From: Amoebophrya sp. A120
Taxonomy: Eukaryota; Sar; Dinophyceae; Syndiniales; Amoebophryaceae
Assembly (NCBI GenBank): GCA_905178155.1
Contig: CAJINV010000015.1
Location: 672,387 to 736,386, forward strand
DNA: 64,000 bases
Direction of reading: 5' to 3'
This document shows positions 47,901 to 56,400 of this stretch, piece after piece. Made by a program: the position numbers and the translations under genes. Position 1 is the first letter of the stretch; each line of letters starts with the position of its first letter. A model generated the notes under the pieces. That model did not search any database, was not told where the DNA came from, and worked only from the letters and a program-made list of their open reading frames with translations.

Positions 47901-49978
47901 CTGGGTGCAAAAATTCCTGCACCCAGTGCTTGGTTTTGACACGATTGGTGAACGTCTGTTTGTTTGCCGCGTCGCTCCTGGCAAAGACTTCGGCACAATT
48001 TTCGTTTGTAGCTCTGCGCACCCCGCCGTCGTCGCCATTCCCTACTTCTACGTGGTCCGAGAAGTGCAAGCTGCAGAAGCGCTCATAAATCAAAAGTGCC
48101 AGACCATTCTGGGGGGCGGATGGGTTCGCTTCGTCGGGCCTACGACACATTTCATTTCCCTGCTCGGTGTACTTGTTACACACGAACTGCACTTCGCCTT
48201 GTTGGTGCTTGGTGAGTAGGCTCCACGAGCTATCGGCTTTGTTCTGGTCTTCCACAGTGTAAAACCTGGGTGAACCCGGAAAGTATTCGCCATGAATGAG
48301 CCCATTTTCTCGCCGGATGACGGCTAACAGCTCCGCGCTCACCTCTGTTGCTGCTGTCGCTATCAAAATGAAAAGCCCCCCATTCCCATATCTGAAACGG
48401 AGTTTTTCTTTCTGGTTCTGATGCTGGACGATGCGCGCAGTGTCTTGCAATATGGGACTGCGGCCAGGTCGATCCGCAGCCTGGGTAGAGGCGTTTGAGT
48501 CGCTTAGCTTCGCATGGCAAACGGCCGCGCTGAAGACCCAGCAGCAAAAGAAATCGCTTCCATTATGATGCGGAGAAGCCTCTGCACATGCGCTTGCCTG
48601 CTTGCAAGGCGAATAAAAAGCAGATACACTTTTATAATTGTGCACACATCTTCTACTCAATCAAAATCAACTTCAAATCGAAATCAGCATCATGATCTTA
48701 GGCTTTCCCTTTCCCTCTTCAAAATAATATGGGAAGGGAGGACTTTTCCTTACAATAGGAGTTTTTGCTGCTTCTTCGTCCCAATCGAGAGGCTTCAACA
48801 CGAGCCACTTCGCGGCGTCGTTCCAGAGGTGAAACCTCTGGTCCAGGTTCGGAGACGTCCTCTCTCTCTCCTGTCGAGTCGCAAGCTCTTTGAACGACCA
48901 CAACCGGCGCACCTTGTGCCGTTCGGCCTCTTTCGGCGGATCGACAAGAGCTTCTTCTGTCGGAACGAACCCAAGCGAGGTGCGCCATACAGATGTAGCG
49001 GGAACCGGAACCTTCAGAAGGTCGCCGAGGAGAACACCCCCCAAGTGTGTCGCATCTTGTGCCGACTGTCCGTTCCAGAATCCGTTCGGATCCAGAAACG
49101 CCTCGAACCACAAAGGATTCAAGAACGCTCGTCTGCATGCCGCGTCGCTATCGCATCCGCTTCTATCGGTGACGACCTGCCTTGCAAACTGCTTCATCAT
49201 TTTGACATTTTTGTCTTGTCGGCTCTGGCGGCACTTGTTTTTTTCGTCCTCTGCCTGGTGAAAATACAGAGCACAGAAGCAGCCCCATTGGAAAGTGTAC
49301 TGCTCTTCGGCGGAGGACAGCTTTTGCGCTGCTTCCTGCTGGGCTTTAGTAAGCCACTTCTCGACGAATTTTTCGATCTCAGCATCAACAACGCCAACAC
49401 CAACTTGAACTTCCCGTCTTCCTGCTCCCGCACCTGCTCCACCTGCAACAACATCTGCAGCCGCCGGAGCCCCGTTAATATCGGGAGGAAAACGGGTCCC
49501 CCCACCCGTACCCCTTTTCCCTTTGTTCCGCGAGTACTTTAATACTAGTATTTTCAAATAAAAAAAGACGAGGATCTGCGAATGCCACGAGGAATAATTC
49601 GTGCTGGTGCCATCATCAGCAAAGCAGGAAAGGTGTTTCCACCTGTCAGTCCGACACTGACGCGGTCGAGTGACAGAGAGAGAGACTCGCGAAAAATGTA
49701 AGTAGGCTCCATGTATAACATAAAACAAATAGTATAAGTAATATCACGACTGCTCAGGATCCTGATGTCAACAAACATCAAGTAGGTCCATTTCAGTTCG
49801 GCGAATTTGACTTCAAGTTCACTCGTAGTTTACGTTTAGTAATAGTAATGTCATCGCGTCATAAATGTATTACCTATTACATGATTGCACACGTCGGCTG
49901 CATTTTTCGGAAAAGAAATCCCACATCTTGATGTAGGCCAGCACTACAAGGACACCATGCTTAAGCATTTTCTTTCTG
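35902..49978 (-). CDS. Shewanella-like (calcineurin-type) metallophosphatase with long N- and C-terminal extensions
   Basis: About 24 exons, roughly 1,800 residues. The catalytic core (44574 down to about 41700) carries the family motifs in order: ADFHGDL (near 44540), GDIVDRGPDG (43880-43909), LLGNHEM (43632-43649), GPGGWLFEKLRTRA and LYMHASIS (42830-42711), then VDRIVNGHSIQ (41900-41866) and ILADIAMSTAYQ. All expected metal-binding Asp, His and Asn residues are present; two flanking Gly are Ala. The order and spacing match bacterial-type Shewanella-like phosphatases, found in plants and apicomplexans, which remove phosphate from Ser/Thr/Tyr. The N-terminal 900 or so residues have a hydrophobic anchor-like segment (QILVFFYLKILVLKY) and Cys-containing blocks of unknown function; the C-terminus is Gly/Pro/Gln-rich, then acidic. 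Stop at 35902-35904. The first exon (ATG 49978, GT-AG intron 49604-49873) is least certain. The 48361-48757 and 38463-40274 junctions need slightly shifted borders. Confidence 0.78.
35962..36185 (-). other. Ordinary GT-AG intron at the 3' end of the phosphatase gene
   Basis: 224 bp. Donor ACCG|GTAAGAG, acceptor TTTTTTTGCAG|C. Joins WFRHLGP to LLYPCIPRTK, and the gene then ends with APDED. Confidence 0.75.
36232..36499. mobile_element. Introner, family A
   Basis: 268 bp with perfect GTCGG direct repeat. Confidence 0.86.
36555..36876. mobile_element. Introner, single-copy type
   Basis: About 322 bp. Long imperfect inverted ends share ACACGTACGA (36578-36588 and 36836-36846). Flanks CCAAAG/CCAGCG. 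Splice gives NDVSSL-WISRYVGE. Confidence 0.7.
36957..37208. mobile_element. Introner, family A (subtype as at 3677)
   Basis: 252 bp. Flanks CCCGA/CCCGC. Splice gives DKTVR-DMKRF. Confidence 0.82.
37262..37411. mobile_element. Introner, family B
   Basis: 150 bp with perfect GATCT direct repeat. Splice gives VHHAD-PKLGHLR. Confidence 0.86.
37501..37767. mobile_element. Introner, family A
   Basis: 267 bp. Flanks CCTAC/CCTTC. Splice gives VVNTWK-AFDVNSP. Confidence 0.84.
37843..38110. mobile_element. Introner, family A
   Basis: 268 bp. Flanks CTGGT/CTGCT. Close in sequence to 36232-36499. Splice gives QDGEQ-LQRPEHD. Confidence 0.84.
38181..38376. mobile_element. Introner, family B, diverged
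   Basis: 196 bp with perfect AACGC direct repeat. Ends TATCCTCTGCAAGAAAAGTG and CACTTTTGCAATGCATA. Confidence 0.82.
39383..39524. repeat. Foldback (hairpin) repeat, copy 1
   Basis: Two arms of about 60 nt (TGGATGATGTTTTTTCGCAC ... and its inverse) around a short loop near 39447-39461. A second copy follows at 39562-39699. Confidence 0.85.
39562..39699. repeat. Foldback (hairpin) repeat, copy 2
   Basis: Same arms as the first copy; the loop (ATTTCTAGAAGAAAAT) is itself the inverse of the loop in copy 1, so the two copies may be flipped relative to each other. Confidence 0.85.
40375..40577. mobile_element. Introner, family F
   Basis: 203 bp. Flanks GCCTG/GCCCG. Ends TATCCAAGAAAAAAAACG and CGTTGT-like ... 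TTTTTTTCTTGGATA. Splice gives VNPETG-QELLGQ. Confidence 0.84.
40886..41175. mobile_element. Introner, family A
   Basis: 290 bp. Flanks CGATC/CAGCC match poorly; the join gives GGGGA-IAPLDAVGG. Confidence 0.8.
41931..42030. mobile_element. Introner, family G
   Basis: 100 bp with perfect GCAGC direct repeat, the shortest element in the window. Splice gives CSEVDAA-LQFFGVDR inside the phosphatase core. Confidence 0.88.
42151..42471. mobile_element. Introner, family C
   Basis: 321 bp. Forward body; flanks CAAGG/CCTCG do not match. Separates coding for DGDPALE and KAVYYQNPNLR. Confidence 0.78.
42932..43214. mobile_element. Introner, family D
   Basis: 283 bp with perfect TCCTT direct repeat. Splice gives EAVTK-EPESSW. 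Confidence 0.86.
43263..43591. mobile_element. Introner, family E
   Basis: 329 bp. Ends TATCAAAATGACAAGGCCCC and CGGATTTTTCCTCACAATA. Flanks do not match; the join gives EMTPGF-VGHPVGQ. Confidence 0.78.
43679..43834. mobile_element. Introner, family B, inverted body
   Basis: 156 bp. Flanks TTCCC/TTCCG. Lies between the GDIVDRG and GNHE motifs; splice gives LQEKAE-RVGGKV. Confidence 0.85.
43936..44264. mobile_element. Introner, family A, diverged
   Basis: 329 bp. Flanks GCCCA/GCCAC. Ends TATGCATTGCAAGCATGGAA and GATATTTGCAATGCATA. Splice gives TWIGG-RRTLICTGD. Confidence 0.78.
44340..44524. mobile_element. Introner, single-copy type
   Basis: 185 bp. Flanks GTCAG/ATCAG. Inverted ends TATCCAACAGAAAAAG and CTTTTTTCTCTGGGATA. 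Lies directly after the first metal-binding motif; splice gives ADFHGDL-TAAREAL. Confidence 0.82.
44575..44789. mobile_element. Introner, family F
   Basis: 215 bp with perfect GTTTC direct repeat. Very close to 40375-40577. Confidence 0.87.
45749..45826. repeat. Inverted repeat inside the enlarged family I introner
   Basis: AGGTCCGAATTAGGTCAG and its inverse CTGACCTAATTCGGACCT, with a second partial inner copy. Confidence 0.78.
45894..46090. repeat. 20-bp tandem repeat, about ten copies
   Basis: Unit GATTTCAAATTGATGATCGC, nearly perfect on the left and decaying to the right (CATTTCAAATGCCTGATCGG and similar). Confidence 0.9.
47250..47462. mobile_element. Introner, single-copy type
   Basis: 213 bp with perfect CTTTG direct repeat. 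Inverted ends TATCGCGAGAAAAAAC and CTTTTCTCTCACGATA. Splice gives LQFPLK-EDLDVNL. Confidence 0.85.
48361..48757. mobile_element. Introner, family E
   Basis: 397 bp. Ends TATCAAAATGAAAAGCCCCC and GGACTTTTCCTTACAATA. No matching flanks; an in-frame join (AAKTP-ATAATEV) needs the last A of the element kept. Confidence 0.72.
49604..49873 (-). other. Probable GT-AG intron near the start of the phosphatase gene
   Basis: 270 bp. Donor AATAG|GTAATAC, acceptor GATGGCACCAG|C; phases agree (SCN-STNYSS). It links a short first exon (MLKHGVLVVLAYIKM...) to an open frame that lacks its own ATG. Confidence 0.5.
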
Positions 49979-50060
49979 CGGTTCGGTCATCATCATGATT
50001 TTTCTAATTTTCAGAAGTCGCAGCAACTTCTAGTTCATCTTCGAGCATTTTTATTGCTGA

Positions 50061-50095
50061 TAGGAGGGCCGGACATCAGATGTCCGGCCCTCCTA
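50061..50095. repeat. Perfect 16-bp hairpin between two genes
   Basis: Arms TAGGAGGGCCGGACAT and its exact inverse around a CAG loop, in a GC-poor surrounding. Confidence 0.88.
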
Positions 50096-50200
50096 CGCCT
50101 ACAACAAGAATCTGCTGCTGAACGTACATCCTCCTCCTCGGTCGTGAGCCTATACGCAACGGTCGCGTTGCCTTGCGGCAAGATAGAACAGGAGCTAGAG

Positions 50201-51531
50201 TCAGAGGACTACAGCAGTTCCTTTACAGGAGGACTTGCGTTCTCTACTTCGCGGAGGTGGCAGCTGCTCGTAAGTACTCATAGTATCTGCAGCTTGTGCT
50301 TGCTGCTGCTCCTGCAGCATTGCTAGCCCTTCATCAGGATGCCCAGGTAACGAAAGCGCTGGCCTTCTCTCTGACGTAGAAGTCAGCGCAACTCGACATA
50401 CATGTTTCGAGGGCGGCGCGAGGACTCTGCTCGAGCGCTGCTCAGTCTCCGTGCTGCGCAAGCGAGCACCTCTAAACTTTGATTCCCACGCCAAGAGGAC
50501 GAGTACAAAATGAAAAAAGTATTTATATGCAGAATTGTGGATGTTGACAAAAGAAAATGTTGTTGAGCCGATAAGTGCTACCACTGCCATCTCGTCCATA
50601 GTAGCAGACTACTATGGCTATGCGGGGTCCACGGGGAAGGGGTGGCTTTGCTTTCCTTTGGTAAGTGCGTTTTGGCTGGACGGGTTCTTCGGGAGTCGAA
50701 TCGGCGGACGCTTCCATACCACCGGGCGCTTCTATATTGTCTTCGATCGTGTTGTGGCCGAAATTCCTGCGAAGCGGTGTGAAGTACGCATATTCCAGCA
50801 GTTCATATGCCTGGTCAGCAGTTATATCGTCCCAGCGGAAGTTGCGGATGTTAATGTTGGCGCGTTCAAGTGCAATCGGTAAATCCGGGGGGACGTGCTC
50901 GAGGAGGCCCTTTTGACCTGCTTCCGCTTGGGCAAGAACTGTAAGCGCAGTAGGTAACATGTCTACTGCAGATATCAGGTCGTACAACATGATCCACTTG
51001 CCCGTGGGTCCATTCCAGGATCCCTCCCATGATCGCGTCCGGTCCTCATTCACAATTCGCTCGATTGCGATACGGCAGGGAGACTGCGTGTCCACCAGGG
51101 GTGCACCACCTCCGTTTAGGTTTCCGTACTTTTGTTCAAACATGGCACTCATCTTGCTTTTCTGCATGGAACTGGAAGGCGGCCCGTCTTGTGTCTTAAT
51201 CCCCAACTCCCGGAGTACCATCTGTGCGTCCTGCACTATTTCCATATGCATTGCAAATGTGTCTATTGGGTCCTCGGGAAATAAAAATCAAAACTGTAGT
51301 GATGCGAGTTGTGTGAACGCAAAAAGAAAAAACTGCGCTGCGAAGTCCCCAAAAAATACCCGACCTTTGTCTCAATGAGGGAGCATCGATCTCCCGCACA
51401 GAGGAGTACGCATAGGGAAACCACCGCAGAATTAATTTGCCATGCTCCAGGTCCATCCCAGAGCCAGACCTTCTTGTAGAAAGATGCAAAAGTAGCCGCG
51501 GCATGATCATGAATAAAGTGTCTGCTTTCAT
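50201..51531 (-). CDS. Three-exon gene of unknown function
   Basis: I do not recognise this protein. Exons 51360-51531, 50613-51262 and 50477 side 50201-50476 are joined by two short introns (51263-51359, donor GTATTT, acceptor AATAG; 50477-50612, donor GTAGTC, acceptor CAAAG). The phases agree and the total is 1,098 nt, a 365-residue product from ATG 51531 to the stop at 50201. The middle exon looks clearly coding (MHMEIVQDAQMVLRELG, GKWIMLYDLISAVDMLP, ADQAYELLEYAYF); the last exon is Ser/Arg/Gln-rich. The splice sites are weak matches to consensus, so the ends are less sure than the middle. It lies 222 bp upstream of the phosphatase start in the same direction. If the second intron is not used, the protein would end at 50523 in another frame. 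Confidence 0.55.
50477..50612 (-). other. Probable short GT-AG intron
   Basis: 136 bp. Donor ATA|GTAGTC, acceptor GGAATCAAAG|TTT; both phase 0. Chosen because the downstream frame looks coding for 90 residues. Confidence 0.45.
51263..51359 (-). other. Probable short GT-AG intron
   Basis: 97 bp. Donor CGG|GTATTTTTT, acceptor CCCAATAG|AC. Joins LRQRS to DTFAMHMEI. Confidence 0.5.
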
Positions 51532-52004
51532 TCTTCGAGACCCAAAAACATAGGCATGCGATATTTCGGGTTAAAAGGCAAAAGTAGGGGAATATGAACG
51601 AGAAACGCAAACTTCTCCTCGTCTACTCCGCGAGAACGACCCCAGCAAAGGGAAGAGGCTGACTGCGTCTCTACCTGCACCTGCACACACTGACACGAAT
51701 CTAACAACTTCTCATGCATAATTTGTGCAAAAATATGAACTAGAAGGAACAGGAAGAGTTGCCATCAAATAAGAAACTAATAAGATCGCGCATCTTCTTA
51801 GTTCTTGCTCAATGTCGATATGCAGAGACTCAGAAACTCAAACTGTTTTAATCGTAATACCAACTCGAACGCGACATTGTCGCTGTTGTAGTTGTCATGT
51901 CTACAGAAATTCAAATTGATTCTGGTGCCAGCGCCGACAATACAACGGCGTCAATGATCAATGAAAGAATGGTAACAAGAGGAAGAGCCGAGGCCGACCC
52001 GTAG
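51532..52004. other. Spacer
   Basis: Nothing recognised on either strand. Confidence 0.4.
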
Positions 52005-53179
52005 TCAATAAATAAACGCAGTCAGCAAACGAGTTCCTTTGGAGGTCCTCGTCAGGCGGGGACGAGGCGAAGTCGTGTTTTCACTCGTGTATCGAAAAAC
52101 AAGCCAGGCAACCATGTCGTCCAGACTGTTCCACTTGGGAGGAGCTTGACCGGGGGGACTATGGACGTGTCAGAATCGAAATTAACAAAATCGAAAAGCT
52201 TGTCTGTGATGCACAAAATACATGCCAGCTGGAGCCTCAGTTTCCAAGTGGCGCATGACAAATTTCGGGGGCACCCACATCCGGTCTGTCATGCTGTTTG
52301 GGCAAAGAAGACTGCTCCTGTCATGCTACTCTGGCAGCACACTGCATACCCCTAAACAGGCTTACAATCGGCCTCATTTGCCTGCTCCCCAATACAGGCC
52401 TTCAGTGCCCTACATCTTTATGCATAACAAATTTTTTGATTTTGTCAATTTCGATCCTGACAGTTCCATATCCGTTGGAGGCATAAAATTCACTTACCTG
52501 AAGTTTTCGCTCATGCTGAAGCTCCCCCAGTAGCTGGCTTTGCTGTGTGCGGTATATCCTAGGGAAAACTAACCTCATCGTAGTATACTGTTACGCACAG
52601 CTGCTGCGCAAACAAGTAAAGATAAAATAATATGCATGCTTTTCGTAATTTTCACTTTGATCATTTATTTTACGGCCCACGTGCACGTGGTCAACACAGA
52701 AGCTCGTCCTTGTTTTCTCTGATATGTAAGTACTAATGTTGTATGCAGCAAGTCTGCAGCCTCTGGTGCTCCTACACCTCCTGCTGCTCGTCCTGCAGCA
52801 ACAACAAAAATACTTACAGTTAAAGGTCCCGCTCGGGCGGTTGTGCTTCTCAGGATAAGAAGCTCGCGCTAATATGGCAGAGTTCTCACGAAATTTCCGT
52901 GAGTTTCAGATGATCATGTCGTCAGCCACAACGCAATCCGTGCCACGTATACTACGGTGTCTTTGCAGGTGCAATGCGTATTATCTTGCTCTTGAAAGAT
53001 TTGCAACGCCGTACTCAAGACGTCGGGCGCAAGGGCCTCACTGTTCGGGTCGACGTCATCTTCCTGGCCCATGCCGGAGTTGCTCGTAGCTGTCGGTCGT
53101 TCCGCTGCCGGCCAGTTTTCCAACTTGAGAAAGTTTTATGCTACTGTCATTTGGGGAGAACTCCTTCAAATCCGTCATT
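52005..53179 (-). CDS. Probable small gene, structure unresolved
   Basis: Several pieces look coding but I cannot join them with certainty. From ATG 53179 the frame reads MTDLKEFSPNDSSIKLSQVGKL and stops after 40 codons, while the +1 frame continues with MGQEDDVDPNSEALAPDVL to about 52914. A later exon (52498-52558, preceded by a CCCTAG acceptor) reads QQSQLLGELQHERK. It is followed either by an ordinary donor (GTAAGT at 52492-52497) or by read-through to the family C introner at 52160-52470. The last piece (52005-52159) reads APPKWNSLDDMVAWLVFRY and stops at 52005. A one-base error in the first exon would merge its two frames. No family is recognised. Confidence 0.38.
52160..52470. mobile_element. 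Introner, family C, inverted body
   Basis: 311 bp. Ends TATGGACGTGTCAG and CTGACAGTTCCATA. Flanks do not match. It lies 21 bp downstream (in the gene direction) of a good ordinary donor, so it may sit inside, or have replaced, an ordinary intron. Confidence 0.78.
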
Positions 53180-53491
53180 TTTTTAGGAAGTACTAGACCC
53201 TTGCTGTAGTGTTCTATATATCACACCATCAGCATGCACCTCCTCCACGTCAACATGCAACCATTACGCACCGCCCCTTGCTTGTGTCATTTTGAAGCCA
53301 GCACGAGGACACAGGCAACTCTTACGAACATAAAGGCTCCTCCAGATAAGAGGACCTCACACAAAGTACCGTCACTCTGTCTTCAGCGGAGAAGGAGGTA
53401 GAGGTACAGCCACTTCCTCATACTAATATCGTCGACGTGGTAGGGGAACTTATTTACACATGCGTCTCATGCAAGGAGTCTGCTTTCGTCT
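53180..53491. other. Spacer
   Basis: No feature recognised between the two genes. Confidence 0.4.
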
Positions 53492-56400
53492 TCAGGCGCC
53501 GGGGCACCTCGGCAAGTAAAATGGTCTATAATGAAAATCAAAATGATCGCAGCTCTCTACCAATAATAGCCGCCTCAGCGGGGGTAGTGAGGTCGTGGCA
53601 GTTTTTTTGTCTTCACGCCAAAAAAAACGCGGCCCCTCTGCCCACCATGCCATCGTGAGTAAGGTTATGCACGACGGCACGGCGGTCGCTAAAAATCGCG
53701 ATCCAGTGCTGGCCATCATTTGGCTTCGAATCGAAAAAACCATCCCCGCATGCTATGGCCCCGCCCGGGCCGCCGCCGGGGTCGGCCCCTTGGGAGCCCC
53801 AAATCGGGCCCATGGCATGCGGATTGGCTTTTTGCTTTCGGCGGACTTTGTTTTTTTTTGTTTTTTTTGTCAAAGTGCCGCGCTTCCTGGTCTTAAGTCC
53901 GCCTCTGAAGTGGCGGACTTTGGTGGCGTCTTTTGCGGGGCCCGAATGTGGGCCAAAATGAGGCCCATACTATGCGGATTCGCTGTTTTTTTCGGAGTGC
54001 TGCTTTTTGGGCGTCCCTTTTTGGGCGCCTCAAATCGACGGGAACAGACGCGGCGGGCGCCTCAGAAGGGCGCCCCTTTTGCCGGCTCCCCTGCGTCGTT
54101 TTATCAAGCGCGAATCGATAGAATTGGCTCGGGCTTTTTTGACAACAAAGGCTTTGTTGTCAAAAAAGCCCGAGCTACAAAGCCCCGGCCGCTTGATAAA
54201 TAAAATGTTTCTATGTCAAAAAACACCTCCGGCCGCTTGAAAACTGCCTGTCGTTTTGGATAAGACATGTCAAAAAAACAGCTAGGATAGAACGTTCGTG
54301 ACCTCACTACATACTATAAAATATTGCTGTTTGTCGAAGGCTGAAGAGATTGCCCTGCAGCTTGTATTTCTGCGACTCTAACTGGAAGACCCGACCCCGA
54401 TCCCGACTACTTGTCGCGAGACGTATAGGTTCTATAACTATCGTCCGATTTCTTACAGTACTTCTTTCCGTGGCCGCCCAGTATTTTTGCCATACAATGT
54501 TGACACTCCAGGAGGAATTTTTAAATATCGCAATGTTGCTCCTGATCAGATGATGTCTCACTACTTGAAGGATGAAGAAAAGTTTTTCCCAAATGCGCAT
54601 TCCAACATAACCTCGCGACCCAGTCGCTAGTTTCTTCCAGAAGTTCCACGTACTGAAATTCAGGAAAGCTATCCGGAGGGGCTCCTTCGGGTTGATGTGT
54701 AGTCGGAGTTCTTGTTCCGACAGAAACTACCAATCGAGGATTGGCCTTTTCGCAGGAGGATGAGGAACGCGCTGAGGATGGTGACGCGGCGGCTGGATTT
54801 GCCTTTCTTGCTTCGATAAAGGACTCTTTGTGGAGCGCGCAAAACTGGTTCCAGTGTGTGTCGAACGAAGCCTCCAGTCGCACCATTTTGTCCTCTAGAT
54901 CTTTGCCATGCGGAAGGTCAGTCAGATCAAGATCCGTCTTGTCCCGAGACCACTGATCCACCTGAGCTTTGGTGGAGAGTTGGTTGAATGCTTGCCAAAA
55001 CTCGTCCAGAAAGCGCACATAATAGCCCTTGAGTTCGTCTTCGTACGCTAGCTGCTCGTATCAAAGCAAAACAAAAACAAAGGGACCGCCGCCTCATATT
55101 TGTCTATGCAAACGCCTCAGAGCTGTCCTGTCCCACAAAACAATTTCTTTGTCTGTTGGTGTCGGGCGAGTAGATCACGGAAAAGCTGCGATCTTTATTT
55201 CTCGTGGTGTATCACTATCATCCCGAGACAGAGTACACAAATGGAAATCGAAATTATGTCAAAAGCAAGCCACGCCGCAACAGCGCTGGCGAGTCGCCGG
55301 TGACAGACGTTGCAAAGATGAATTAGAGCAAAAACCAGAACATATAGATGAGGAGCTCCACCGGACGAGAAATGTATAAACCTTCAACCTGTACGAGCCT
55401 TAATGAGACAAAGACAAACCATTCGTCCACTCAGGACGAACAGAAGCATGATGGTGCTTCTGATGCTCCTTCAAATTCGTTGAATATTATTTACTTAAGA
55501 AAGTAGGTGGCAGGGAGAGGGACTTCGACTTGTTTTAACAAACATAGACATACAAACAAGCTGCAACATGCTATCTCAATACACTTCATTCGTGTAGTAC
55601 AAAAGACCTTTGCTTGCGTGTTTCCCCACCCTGAACTGGATGCCAATTGAAATATACTCATAAGCAGTGCCATATTTGGCGGCGATTCCAGGGAAAAAAA
55701 AATTGATCTGATAAGTTCATCTCCCGGCTCACATGATTGTGTTCGTGTTCATCATCCTGTAGTGCTGAAACTAATTCGCGGTACGGTGTGCGGGTGCGCA
55801 AAAAAACGCTGCCCTCTTGAAGATTCCCTTGAAAGCAATCGCGGAGACGTCTCTCGAAACAACCCTCACTCAAAGTCGGAATGGCGCGCGCTTTCCATTC
55901 GGTCTCTTTTTGAGTCAAGTATGCGTCCAGATGGAGGCCAGCGTGAAGTTTTTTCTTGGTTTCGGCGGATATCCAAAAGGGGTGGTCACCGGCATCGCCT
56001 TCTCTCGCACTGGGGTTTCGATACATCTTAGTAAACAACTGCTGAATGTAATTTTTCTGGCGCTCGCTACTTGTGTAAAAGTCCCACAACTTCTCGTCGA
56101 TTTCGTTCGTTGCGGGATGGACTTGAACAAAGGGCGTCACCTTTTCCGCGCATGAAGTAGCTTCGGCTTCATCCATCTCGTCGGGATACGTGTTACAGAA
56201 GTCTTCGACGACTGCGCTGGCAAGTCGTTTTTGTCTGTCCACTAGGGACTTGGGAGGGGCACCTTGGGCGGCGCCTGGTACTGTGTCTGTGTCGCCCGGC
56301 ATTGTTTCACCTGGTCCGCTGCAGAACTCCTTGAGCAGGTATTTTTGTCTGTCTCTCGGAAGCATCACCCATAATTTTTCGAACTGGAGCTGACCAAAAA

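Larger units (their letters stand above)
53557..54314 (-). other. GT-AG intron nearly filled by an inverted-repeat element
   Basis: 758 bp. Donor TATA|GTATGTAG, acceptor TTATTGGTAG|AG. Joins QTAIFY to KSCDHFDFH. Confidence 0.65.

Noticed and set aside
51244-51270. Sequence TATGCATTGCAAATGTGTCT resembling the left end of a family A introner
   Set aside because: No matching right end or direct repeat exists within 600 bp, and the stretch reads through in frame as DTFAMHMEIVQ, so it is most likely coding by chance similarity.
82-52470. Group II introns
   Set aside because: No reverse-transcriptase frame, no GUGYG-type start or domain V-like hairpin; the elements are short inverted-repeat units.
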